Source: Thermogladius sp023256015 (GTDB lineage Archaea > Thermoproteota > Thermoprotei_A > Sulfolobales > Desulfurococcaceae). Taken from it: a stretch of DNA of 64,000 nucleotides. Of this stretch, positions 34,179 to 42,097 are shown piece after piece (positions within the stretch are counted from its first letter, which is position 1; every line of letters begins with the position of its first letter). The stretch is taken from NCBI RefSeq assembly GCF_051131135.1, contig NZ_CP151274.1, forward strand, positions 682,001 through 746,000. Direction: 5' to 3'. A model generated the notes under the pieces. The model saw only the letters and a list, made by a program, of their open reading frames with translations. It ran no database searches and was not told the DNA's origin. Made by a program: the position numbers and the translations under genes.

Positions 34179-34823
34179 TCATGGGGGCGTCAACATAATT
34201 TCTTCTATCACTCCCTTCTTACACCACTCTCTGCTCCTCACGAACTCGTAGAACGATCTAATGTCTGCTCTACCTCTCCTCGCGAGGTAGTTCCTGATCT
34301 TACTCTGTATTACGCTGTGGAACTTCGCGTCGAGAATATCCGACAAACCAACAACAAGAGACTCCAAACTCGTGTAGCCATAGTAGCCGTGCAACTCGGT
34401 GATACACTTAGCCAGCTCGACAAGCCCCTCGTTCGCGAGTATCTCACCTGAGATCCTCGCGTCGTGGGGGTAGTACTGCTCGCACCTCTCTATCATCACT
34501 CCGTTGTACTTGAACTCTAGGACCTTGTACAAGTCGTGTAAGATAGCACACGCGAGGACGAGGTCCCTATTAATGTCATAACCGTATACTTCCTTGAAGA
34601 GGTCAGCTATGTATACGGATATACGTGTCACGCTAATAGTGTGGTCTAGTAACCCGCCTGGGTAGGAGTGGTGCTCCTCGATCTCGCCTGGAGCCTCGTC
34701 AAAACTCACACAGACACTACTAGCTGAACTAAGAACTCTATCCAAGTACTTGTAAACTAGCCCCCTAAGCCTCTCGTCCTTTATGGCGTCTGCTAGCTTG
34801 TATAAAACCCTTGCCTTATCCAT
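34179..34823 (-). CDS. HD-domain phosphohydrolase (YhaM-like layout)
   Basis: This 214-residue protein shows the HD signature: HHSYPGGLLDHT (about 51-62), LACAILHDLYKVLEF with the HD pair near 98-99, ITELHGYYG and a final D in SDILDAKF. The motif style HH-x3-GGLLxHT is that of YhaM-type HD domains, which in bacteria are joined to an OB-fold nuclease; here no OB domain is present. A metal-dependent phosphodiesterase or phosphatase on nucleotides is likely. ATG 34823 is 34 nt from a minus-strand TATA box. Confidence 0.78.
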   Translation of the reverse strand: MDKARVLYKLADAIKDERLRGLVYKYLDRVLSSASSVCVSFDEAPGEIEEHHSYPGGLLDHTISVTRISVYIADLFKEVYGYDINRDLVLACAILHDLYKVLEFKYNGVMIERCEQYYPHDARISGEILANEGLVELAKCITELHGYYGYTSLESLVVGLSDILDAKFHSVIQSKIRNYLARRGRADIRSFYEFVRSREWCKKGVIEEIMLTPP

Positions 34824-34856
34824 TAGAACCCCAATTACGCATCAACCCAGCTACGC

Positions 34857-34865
34857 TTAAAAGAG
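34857..34865 (-). promoter_or_regulatory. TATA box for the HD-domain gene
   Basis: On the minus strand CTTTTAAGC lies 34 nt before the ATG at 34823. It is one half of a divergent promoter region. Confidence 0.45.
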
Positions 34866-34914
34866 TTCTTGAAATCCTGGTTTCAACTAGACATAAGTCC
34901 CATTTTCTTGCAAT

Positions 34915-34923
34915 CTTATATAG
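34915..34923 (+). promoter_or_regulatory. TATA box for the ABC importer operon
   Basis: CTTATATAG is 52 nt before the ATG at 34976. It fits a transcript with a leader of about 27 nt for the four-gene transporter operon. Confidence 0.5.
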
Positions 34924-34975
34924 AACCCCAGCTGAGAATAATCAAGGAGAGAAAGTAGAAGCAACGGGTGTTTGT

Positions 34976-36349
34976 ATGGAGAAGTGGAAGCTAGTATCAC
35001 TTATCTTAGTACTGATAATAATAGTGGAAACAATAGCGTTTGTATTACTATATAAGCCCGCCCCAGCGCCCGCTGCATTACCTCCCCCACCTACCCGGTA
35101 CGACCAGATAAGCCAAGCCGACCTGGTCAGGTACGCTCTTCAGGAAGGTGTAGCTCTTAGCTACGGTATGCCGCCGGGCTGGGCTCACTATGGTATTGCG
35201 TGGAAGACCTTCACCGAACTCTACGGTATTCAACACTCCGACACAGACATGGGTAGCGCTGTAGTAGTTGCAACGCTGGAAGCTGCTAAGGGACACCCTG
35301 ACGCCGACGTAGCAGATCTGGCTATTCCATACGCGATAAAGGCTGCTCAAGAAAACCTCACGGACTGCTATATACCCCCCCACTTTGATGCTGTGCCCGG
35401 AGTCTTTAAAGACCCTAATGGGTGCTGGATCGCCCCCTATTATGGTACTATCGCGTTCGTTGTAAACGTTGACTACCTGAAGGCTAGAGGCGTCCCCATT
35501 CCCAAATCGTGGAAGGACCTATTGAACCCTGTCTATAAAGGAATGATAGTCTACCAAGATCCGACCAAAACCGCAACTGGCTTAATAACCATTATAGCAG
35601 CAGCTTATGCTAATGGGGGCGATATAAATAATTGGAGACCCGGCCTAGATTTCATCAAGAAACTGCATGAAATAGGCAATATAAAGTACGTCCCACCGCT
35701 TGTTCCAACAGCTGATTACCAGAAAGGCGAGGTCCCAATCTTAATCAACTTCGACTACAACGGTCTAACATACAAGTACTCACCAGGGTTCCCGAATACG
35801 GAGGTCATCATCCCCGAGGATGGAACCGTAAGTAGAGCTGGCGCCATGATAATAGCTAGAGGAGGACCTCACCCCTTCGCCGCCAGACTGTTCTTCAACT
35901 TCATAATGTCAGACCTAGGTTCGCTCTTGATAACACTGGCTTTCGCCAAACCATCTAGGACAGACTATACGCCGCCGGCCTTTATTCAGCAACTCTTCCC
36001 GCCTGCCCAAGCATACGCTAAAGCCGTGCCTATCGATGAAAGAGCGCTATCGAAAGTCCTGCAAGACGTTTCAAATGCTTGGCAGTCCGAGGTGTTGCCA
36101 ATAGCTTCCGCTATAATGCCGGGCTTCAAAGCGTCTCTCGGCGACCCTCTGGAGAAAGACCCGTCATTGAAGATAAACCCGTACCTCTTGCAAAAAGCGC
36201 TGCCTCTGATCGAGGAATACGTGAAGAACATGAAGGTAGCTGGGTCGGCTAATACGGCCTTACCTGGTCTACTAGTCAACACCGGTCTTATGCTACCAGC
36301 TATATCGCTGATACTCCTGGATGTTGAAAAGCTGGGTAAACTAGTTTAA
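34976..36349 (+). CDS. ABC importer extracellular solute-binding protein
   Basis: I choose ATG 34976 because the next residues form the export signal (MEKWKLVSLILVLIIIVETI); the frame is open further upstream but without a signal. The 457-residue product has a Pro/Ala linker after the membrane anchor and a type II periplasmic-binding fold: VADLAIPYAIKAA, IAPYYGTIAFVVNVDYLK, PKSWKDLLNPVYKGMIVYQDP and ILINFDYNGLTYKY. These resemble iron(III), phosphonate and spermidine/putrescine binders. A second hydrophobic stretch at the C-terminus (VNTGLMLPAISLILLDV) could be another anchor. The substrate is not determined. Confidence 0.85.
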   Translation: MEKWKLVSLILVLIIIVETIAFVLLYKPAPAPAALPPPPTRYDQISQADLVRYALQEGVALSYGMPPGWAHYGIAWKTFTELYGIQHSDTDMGSAVVVATLEAAKGHPDADVADLAIPYAIKAAQENLTDCYIPPHFDAVPGVFKDPNGCWIAPYYGTIAFVVNVDYLKARGVPIPKSWKDLLNPVYKGMIVYQDPTKTATGLITIIAAAYANGGDINNWRPGLDFIKKLHEIGNIKYVPPLVPTADYQKGEVPILINFDYNGLTYKYSPGFPNTEVIIPEDGTVSRAGAMIIARGGPHPFAARLFFNFIMSDLGSLLITLAFAKPSRTDYTPPAFIQQLFPPAQAYAKAVPIDERALSKVLQDVSNAWQSEVLPIASAIMPGFKASLGDPLEKDPSLKINPYLLQKALPLIEEYVKNMKVAGSANTALPGLLVNTGLMLPAISLILLDVEKLGKLV

Positions 36350-36371
36350 TAGTAGACGAGGAAGGATACAA

Positions 36372-37229
36372 ATGGTTAACCCGTATATAAAGAGTTTTTT
36401 GCTAGACACCCTACTGTTGCTTCCTTTCATGCTCATACTCGTCTTCTTCATATTTATACCTTTCAGTGTTTCCCTCTACTATAGCCTATCAGATCAATCC
36501 GGGTCTTCGCTTACTTTAAGTAATTTCATCAGAATATACTCTGATCGATCGTACCTCGACGCTATAAGAAATAGCATAGTGATATCTCTAGAGTCAGCTG
36601 TTTTAAGCACTCTATTCGGCTCACTACTAGCTTACGCCTTCACGTTCTTGTCTCCAACGGTGAGAGACATCATAAGATCGGTTCTCCTACTACCTATAAT
36701 CTACCCCGGTCTCGTCATAGCCTTCTCTCTCGTCATACTCTTCGGTAGTTCAGGTGTAGTAACGAGCATGCTCCTCAAGTACTTTGGAGTGTATTTACCG
36801 GGCATTTTCGACGTAAGGAGTTACAATGGTTTGATACTCGCATACCAATCTTTCCTGGTAGGATTCACGTCTATAACGTTGAGTGGAGTGTTCCTGTCAC
36901 TAGATAGGTCGATTATAGAGGCTTCTAGGAGCCTGGGAGCCGACGTATTTCAGACTATTTTCAGGGTAGTTTTACCCATAGTTGCTCCGGGACTCATAGC
37001 GGCTTTCATTCAAGCTTTCATTATTGCTATTAGCGGGTATGGCACCGCCCTCGCTCTTGTGGGCGGAGGAGGAAACCTGATAACTCTAAGGATCATAATG
37101 TTGATTAGCGACGTAGAATATCAGCCTCACCTCGCAAGCGCGCTTGCCATGAATATAGCTATAATAACGATCCCTCTGGCGTTGGTTTACAATAGGCTTC
37201 TAAAGAAAGTAGTAGGTGGGGTAGTTTGA
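36372..37229 (+). CDS. ABC importer permease, first subunit
   Basis: This 285-residue protein has six predicted membrane spans and the cytoplasmic EAA loop EASRSLGADVFQTIFRVVLP (near 184-203) that docks on the ATPase. It resembles PotB/FbpB-type permeases. It follows the binding-protein gene by 22 nt, with GAGGAAGG just before the ATG. Its stop overlaps the second permease start by TTGA. Confidence 0.87.
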   Translation: MVNPYIKSFLLDTLLLLPFMLILVFFIFIPFSVSLYYSLSDQSGSSLTLSNFIRIYSDRSYLDAIRNSIVISLESAVLSTLFGSLLAYAFTFLSPTVRDIIRSVLLLPIIYPGLVIAFSLVILFGSSGVVTSMLLKYFGVYLPGIFDVRSYNGLILAYQSFLVGFTSITLSGVFLSLDRSIIEASRSLGADVFQTIFRVVLPIVAPGLIAAFIQAFIIAISGYGTALALVGGGGNLITLRIIMLISDVEYQPHLASALAMNIAIITIPLALVYNRLLKKVVGGVV

Positions 37230-38053
37230 GTCTATCAGATTTCGTATACGTGGTCGCTAAAGCAGTTAGTTATTTAACGTTGGTGTTAGTAGTGGCATAC
37301 ATATTCCTGGTATCGTTTATACCGGTTATAGGGGCGTTCGCCTTAAAATGGGAGCTCTCCATCTTACCCGAGGTCTGGACCTTAAACAATATCAAATTCT
37401 TATTCGAAGACCCCTTCGTCTTGAGGAGCCTGTACGCTTCTCTCCTAATAGCTGGTATAACCTCTGTCTTTTCGACAACCGTATACTTCCTCGTCATCTT
37501 GTACTTGTTCTTGAGAGAGAGGAGTAGGTGGGTGTCAACTTTCATCGAGGTCGCGGTGCTCATACCCCTTATGCTCCCGGCAATACTGCTGGCTCTCGCG
37601 ATATACGAGGTGTACAGGCCGACGTTCATCGGCGGAACGTACTGGATCCTCGTGTCAGCCCACTTAACCATCGTGTCGCCGTACGTCTTCAGGAACTTGT
37701 TCAGCGTAGCGAAGATGATAGACATGAAGACGCTTATAGAGGCGTCTAGGAGCCTGGGAGCGGGTGTTTTAACAACAGCTTATAAGGTCATTTTGCCGAA
37801 CATATACCATGGACTGATCGGCGCCATGCTACTCGCTTTCGCAGTATCTTTTGGCGACTTCGAGATGGCTAACCTGCTCGCCCCGTGGCAGTACAGGACT
37901 GTGACCATCGCCATATTCCAGTACTTCTTTAAGAACGCCTGGAACGCAAGCGCGATAATCCTACTGGTGATCGTCGTGAGCGTAATTACATCTTTCCTCG
38001 TTGCGTACCTGTCTCGTAAGGCGATCGCGAGGTATATCGAGGTGGTTAGGTGA
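37226..38053 (+). CDS. ABC importer permease, second subunit
   Basis: This 275-residue protein starts at TTG 37226, has six membrane spans and an EAA loop EASRSLGAGVLTTAYKVILP. The DNA coding the two EAA loops is nearly identical (TCTAGGAGCCTGGGAGC in both), consistent with an old duplication of the permease. It resembles PotC-type partners. It overlaps the ATPase start by GTGA. Confidence 0.87.
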   Translation: MSLSDFVYVVAKAVSYLTLVLVVAYIFLVSFIPVIGAFALKWELSILPEVWTLNNIKFLFEDPFVLRSLYASLLIAGITSVFSTTVYFLVILYLFLRERSRWVSTFIEVAVLIPLMLPAILLALAIYEVYRPTFIGGTYWILVSAHLTIVSPYVFRNLFSVAKMIDMKTLIEASRSLGAGVLTTAYKVILPNIYHGLIGAMLLAFAVSFGDFEMANLLAPWQYRTVTIAIFQYFFKNAWNASAIILLVIVVSVITSFLVAYLSRKAIARYIEVVR

Positions 38054-39111
38054 AGGAGGTCAGGTTGACCGGGGTAACAAAGACCTTCGGGACAACCGTA
38101 GCAGTCGACAATATAACGCTGGAGGTGAGGAAAGGAGAGTTCTTCACTCTACTGGGCCCGAGTGGCTGTGGCAAGACTACCACCCTCCGTATGATAGCAG
38201 GTTTCGAGAAGCCTGATAAGGGAACCATATACATAGGCGAGCAGGTCGTCAACGACCTACCGCCGGAGAAAAGGAACGTCGGCTTCGTCTTCCAGAACTA
38301 CGCGTTGTTCCCCCACATGACCGTCTTCGACAACATAGCGTTCCCGCTCAAGTTGAAGAGATACAGTCACGAGGAGATTAGGAGGAAGGTGAAGGAGCTC
38401 CTCGCGCTAGTCAAATTGGAGGGCATGGAGAACAGGTATCCTAGGCAACTAAGCGGAGGGCAGCAGCAGAGAGTCGCGTTGGCTAGGGCTCTAGCCAGAG
38501 AGCCAGACGTCCTACTCCTAGACGAGCCGTTAAGCAACCTTGACGCGCTGCTCAGGATAGAGCTTAGGAGAGAGCTGAAGAACATCCAGCGTAAGACCGG
38601 TGTCACGGCTATCTATGTTACTCATGACCAGGACGAGGCCTTTAGCCTGAGCGACAGGATCGCTGTAATGAACAGGGGGAGGATCGAGGTGCTAGGTTCG
38701 CCCGACGACGTGTTCGAAGATCCGAGGACGGTCTTTGTGGCGAGGTTCTTGAGGTATAAGAATATTTTCGAGGTGAAAGTGGGTGACGGCTATATTGAGA
38801 TGTTTGGTAGGAAGTTTGAAACCAAAAGCTTCAATATACCGTCAACAAGCGGGAGACTGTACGTGGGTGTGAGGCCCGACGTCGTAGTCGTCTCGGTGAC
38901 GCGCCCCGAAAAGCTCGAGAGCGACAAGATAGTACTAGAGGGAAAATTGGTCGATAAGTTGTTCTACGGTTCGGACACCGAGGTGTATATCGACGTCGAG
39001 GGCACGGAACTGATAACGTACGTCCCGACCAGCTTCGCGAACTCTATAAAGCCGGGTGACAAGGTATTCCTGACCATAGGTAAACGAGACATAAAGTTCC
39101 TCGTCGAGTAG
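38050..39111 (+). CDS. ABC importer ATPase (PotA/FbpC-type)
   Basis: This 353-residue protein has Walker A LGPSGCGKTTT (about 34-44), the Q-loop FVFQNYALFPHM, ABC signature LSGGQQQRVALARAL, Walker B VLLLDEPLSNLD and the switch YVTHDQDEA. The C-terminal 110 residues form a TOBE-like regulatory domain. It powers the importer encoded by the three preceding genes. It starts at GTG 38050. Transport class iron, polyamine or related. Confidence 0.92.
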   Translation: MKEVRLTGVTKTFGTTVAVDNITLEVRKGEFFTLLGPSGCGKTTTLRMIAGFEKPDKGTIYIGEQVVNDLPPEKRNVGFVFQNYALFPHMTVFDNIAFPLKLKRYSHEEIRRKVKELLALVKLEGMENRYPRQLSGGQQQRVALARALAREPDVLLLDEPLSNLDALLRIELRRELKNIQRKTGVTAIYVTHDQDEAFSLSDRIAVMNRGRIEVLGSPDDVFEDPRTVFVARFLRYKNIFEVKVGDGYIEMFGRKFETKSFNIPSTSGRLYVGVRPDVVVVSVTRPEKLESDKIVLEGKLVDKLFYGSDTEVYIDVEGTELITYVPTSFANSIKPGDKVFLTIGKRDIKFLVE

Positions 39112-39125
39112 CCCCTGTCCGTTGT

Positions 39126-40373
39126 CTACTTAAAGCCGAAGATCACCTTTTTTAAGAAGTCCTTGGCGTTGACCCAGAACTCATAGCCGCCCTCGATCAC
39201 CCTCTCGGAGAAAGTCTTCCCCGCCCTCTCCGCGAACCTCCTACTGTGTACTAGGACTGGTAGTGGTCTATTCAGGTGATGCCCTGTCCTCGAGGAAGTC
39301 CAGTGATCGGCTGTTACGATAAGTGTGACGTCCGTGTCTGCTAGTGCGTCGTATAGCGGGCCTAGGAAGTACTCGTCTAAAGTCTCGATGACAAATTTCT
39401 TTCTCAACGGGTCTCTGTCGTGGGCAGCGTCATCGGCCTCGTCCAAGTGCACGTACACGAAGTCGCACTCCCTCAGCTTTTCAGCCACTATACGGGCTCT
39501 CTCGTAGTAGTAGGCTCCCAAGTTCTCAAACGGCTCTACTAGTGGTAGTTGCAGAGGTCTTAGTCCCAGTAGCGTAGCGATCCCCCTCTCGGTCGGTAAC
39601 CTTGCCTGGAAACAGCCCTCTAACCCGAACAAGTCGGCGAACCTCTTCTCGATTCTAGGCAGCCTGTTCCCCGGCTGCCTACATATGACAGAGTTTGCCG
39701 GCAACAACCCTTTCCTCCTCCTGAAGGTGTTTACCGGGTGATCCTCGAGCACTCTAATGACGTTCGTTGTGAACTCGTTGAGTAGAATCGAGGCTCGCAC
39801 AGCCGACCCGTCTTGGGACAGGGGTCTACAAGGCTTCAGGACCTTTTCCTCCCCCTCTCGCCAGGGGTCGGTATCCGATATCTGGTCGGATAACTCTATT
39901 TTCTCGTCCCGTAGTACTAAAACACCGACGTAGTCGACTATGTGCCTGAAAGCGAAGTCGGCGCCTACCAGCTTCACCTTGCTATTTATGTCCTTCTCTA
40001 GGATCTTGGCCTCACCTCGCGTGAGTGACCTGCCGACTCTCCTGTCAACTATCTTCATGGTATGCGTATCCAGTGTAGCGAAGTTGCAGTGAAGCGCTAG
40101 GTTACCATCAATAAAGTCTGTCCCCTCAGCCACCACTTCCAGTATTGAGCGTGGTACCCTGGCCAGGTTTGAGGCTTCGAGACCCAGGAGGTTGGCTACT
40201 GCGACGTCGCTTGTGACTTCTCCTTCAACTACGTTCTCCACAACTCCGAGAACGGATCTCTCGGCGAGCCTGCGTAATGTCCTGGTCTCGGAAGCCTCGA
40301 GTGGCGTCTTACCCCCTAGAGACGGCGAAGGCTCGTCGAATAAGCCGTCTACAACGACCATCACCGCTTTCAT
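39126..40373 (-). CDS. apgM: 2,3-bisphosphoglycerate-independent phosphoglycerate mutase, archaeal type
   Basis: This 415-residue alkaline-phosphatase-superfamily protein opens MKAVMVVVDGLFDEPSPSLGG with GKTPLEAS, carries TSDVAVANLLG holding the nucleophile Ser, VHLDEADDAAHDRD and VTADHW metal motifs. It interconverts 3- and 2-phosphoglycerate in glycolysis and gluconeogenesis. The length is normal for the family. VVVDGLFDE replaces the more usual DGxGDRP, as in other crenarchaeal members. Convergent with the ABC operon, 14 nt apart. Confidence 0.85.
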   Translation of the reverse strand: MKAVMVVVDGLFDEPSPSLGGKTPLEASETRTLRRLAERSVLGVVENVVEGEVTSDVAVANLLGLEASNLARVPRSILEVVAEGTDFIDGNLALHCNFATLDTHTMKIVDRRVGRSLTRGEAKILEKDINSKVKLVGADFAFRHIVDYVGVLVLRDEKIELSDQISDTDPWREGEEKVLKPCRPLSQDGSAVRASILLNEFTTNVIRVLEDHPVNTFRRRKGLLPANSVICRQPGNRLPRIEKRFADLFGLEGCFQARLPTERGIATLLGLRPLQLPLVEPFENLGAYYYERARIVAEKLRECDFVYVHLDEADDAAHDRDPLRKKFVIETLDEYFLGPLYDALADTDVTLIVTADHWTSSRTGHHLNRPLPVLVHSRRFAERAGKTFSERVIEGGYEFWVNAKDFLKKVIFGFK

Positions 40374-40407
40374 AGAACTACCCTATCTTCTCGATCCGAG
40401 GTAGGCG

Positions 40408-40416
40408 CTTTAATAG
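40408..40416 (-). promoter_or_regulatory. TATA box for apgM
   Basis: On the minus strand the sequence reads ACTATTAAA/CTATTAAAG about 35 nt before the ATG at 40373. Confidence 0.45.
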
Positions 40417-40515
40417 TCGGTGTTAACCCGTTACAAGGCGGCCTTTCACGCTACGTTTCAAAAGCCTCTCCTGTGCCCGCGGTTGTAACAAGGCTAGGTA
40501 GGCCCACCCTTTTTC

Positions 40516-41955
40516 ATGGTACGGGCTAGGATTAGTCTGTTGGAGGGGTTGTTTCTGTCGCTGGCGGTTCTCGCCTACTACAGTAGGAGGAGCGTGCAGG
40601 AGGAGGTCTTCGATTTCCTCAAGGGGCGCTGGGCTGGGTTGGAGGGGGTCGGCAAGAAGTGGGTTAGGTGGGAGGGCGACAGGCCTCTGGCTTTGTCGAG
40701 GCCCTCGGACGTCTACGTCTTGTTCTCCAAGTACGTCAAGCTGAACCCCAGGAGCGTCTACGGTAGTATAGAGGTGTTCAAGAGGCTGGAGTCTAGGCGC
40801 GACGTCGAGGACGACTACGAGCTCAACGTCGAGAGGGCGACCCCCTTCATAGACGTAGACCTGGAGGGAGAGGACTTCGGGGTGGCGTGGAGGAGGGGGG
40901 TCGAGGTCGTCAAGACCATAGTGGGCTTCCTCGAGGACAGGGGCGTCAAGGACAGCGTGTACGTCTTGTGGAGCGGTAACGGCTTCCACGTCAGGGTCAA
41001 CGAGAACGCTATCGAAGACTCGCTGAGGAGGGCCAGCCCCGTGGAGGCGGCTTGGGCGCTCGTCGAGTACACTCTCGTGAGCCTGGAGGAGAAGTTGCTC
41101 GAGATTATAAAGGGCTGCGGCGGCTGCGTCAAGGTCGAGAACATCGTGAACCCGAAGAGGGTCTTCACAGCCCCTCTAAGCCTCCACAGGGAGAAGAACA
41201 GGGTAGCAGTGGCTTTCAAGCCCGGGGCAATAGACGGCTTCGACCCCGAGTGGTCCAACCCCTCAAACCCCCGCCACGACCCCCAGGCGTGGAGGAGCTT
41301 CAGGAGGGGGGAGGCGGACCCCCTAGTCGAGGAGGCCCTTAAAGCCCTCGGTAAGAGGGGTAGGGGCGAGCACACGAGGATCGCCGTCGAGAAGCCAGTA
41401 GAGAGAAGAGCGGAGGCGGTGCCGCCGATCCCCGAGGAGCCGGTCAACGTGCCTAGGTTGGGGAGGTTCCAGGTAATGGGGCTGCTGCAGGCGGCCCGCT
41501 ACTACGTGTTGAGGGGGGACTTGGAGAAGGCGAAGAGCTGGGGCCTTAACAGGGCCATATTCTACGCGTGGGCGAAGTACTACGGTCCCTCGTCGAGGAG
41601 GCTCATGAACAAGGTCAGGGAGGCCTTTAGCGACTCGGCGCGGAGCGCTTACAGGGACGAAGAGCTCGGCTGGGACTCGCTGGGCGGCGAGAGGGCGCAG
41701 GTCTCGCCCCGCGGCTACTACACAATGGGTGGAGTGGAGCAGACGCCCGAGGACTACGACAGGAACATAGCCTACAAGATCGAGGGGGCCGGGATCCCGT
41801 ACGAGAAGGCCTGGGAGGCCGCCGTGGAGTACGTGAGGAGGTTCCCCGAGAGGGTCCTGCTAGACCCCCAGGAGTTCTACAGGAAGGCCTACGAGCCCGT
41901 GAGAGACAGGTTCGCCGAGCTCGTACTCTCCGAGAAGAAGAGCGGGGGGAAGTAG
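40516..41955 (+). CDS. Archaeo-eukaryotic primase (AEP)-fold protein
   Basis: This 479-residue protein has the AEP catalytic pattern: DVD at 113-115 in PFIDVDLE, then S-G-x-G-x-H at 153-158 in LWSGNGFHV, then a PKRVFTAPLSLHREKNRVAV segment in the position of the R-x-P-x-SLH third motif. The N-terminus (YYSRRSVQEEVFDFLKGRW) recalls PriS. The protein is much longer than replicative PriS (about 330), has no zinc knuckle that I can see and ends in a helical domain of about 170 residues. It could be a primase-polymerase or a PriS paralogue used in repair or by a mobile element. It lies 51 nt before tRNA-Val, with no helicase or integrase near. Confidence 0.65.
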   Translation: MVRARISLLEGLFLSLAVLAYYSRRSVQEEVFDFLKGRWAGLEGVGKKWVRWEGDRPLALSRPSDVYVLFSKYVKLNPRSVYGSIEVFKRLESRRDVEDDYELNVERATPFIDVDLEGEDFGVAWRRGVEVVKTIVGFLEDRGVKDSVYVLWSGNGFHVRVNENAIEDSLRRASPVEAAWALVEYTLVSLEEKLLEIIKGCGGCVKVENIVNPKRVFTAPLSLHREKNRVAVAFKPGAIDGFDPEWSNPSNPRHDPQAWRSFRRGEADPLVEEALKALGKRGRGEHTRIAVEKPVERRAEAVPPIPEEPVNVPRLGRFQVMGLLQAARYYVLRGDLEKAKSWGLNRAIFYAWAKYYGPSSRRLMNKVREAFSDSARSAYRDEELGWDSLGGERAQVSPRGYYTMGGVEQTPEDYDRNIAYKIEGAGIPYEKAWEAAVEYVRRFPERVLLDPQEFYRKAYEPVRDRFAELVLSEKKSGGK

Positions 41956-41970
41956 GCGGGTAGCGCTCAC

Positions 41971-41979
41971 GTTTATTAA
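41971..41979 (+). promoter_or_regulatory. TATA box for tRNA-Val
   Basis: GTTTATTAA is 28 nt before the mature 5' end of the tRNA, a normal spacing for a short leader. Confidence 0.55.
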
Positions 41980-42006
41980 ACCCGTGAACACCCATGAAAA
42001 TAACTA

Positions 42007-42081
42007 GGGCCCGTCGTCTAGCCTGGTATGGACGCCGCCCTCACACGGCGGAGGTCCGGGGTTCGAATCCCCGCGGGCCCA
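42007..42081 (+). tRNA. tRNA-Val (CAC), intronless, CCA not encoded
   Basis: Acceptor GGGCCCG (42007-42013) pairs with CGGGCCC (42074-42080), discriminator A at 42081. The anticodon stem CCGCC/GGCGG encloses the loop CTCACAC with anticodon CAC at 42042-42044. The T arm is CGGGG-TTCGAAT-CCCCG. The D arm contains GCCTGGTATGG with the conserved GG. All stems are fully paired. The CAC anticodon reads GUG codons. Confidence 0.96.
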
Positions 42082-42097
42082 CTCCCCGGGCCCTCTA

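Noticed and set aside
40815..41447. 210-codon minus-strand frame opposite the primase-like gene
   Set aside because: Ser/Thr-rich shadow; the plus strand has the AEP motifs.
42007..42081. tRNA-Val as the end of an integrated element
   Set aside because: I found no second copy of the tRNA 3' end, no integrase and no composition change around it; only the neighbouring primase-like gene hints at it.
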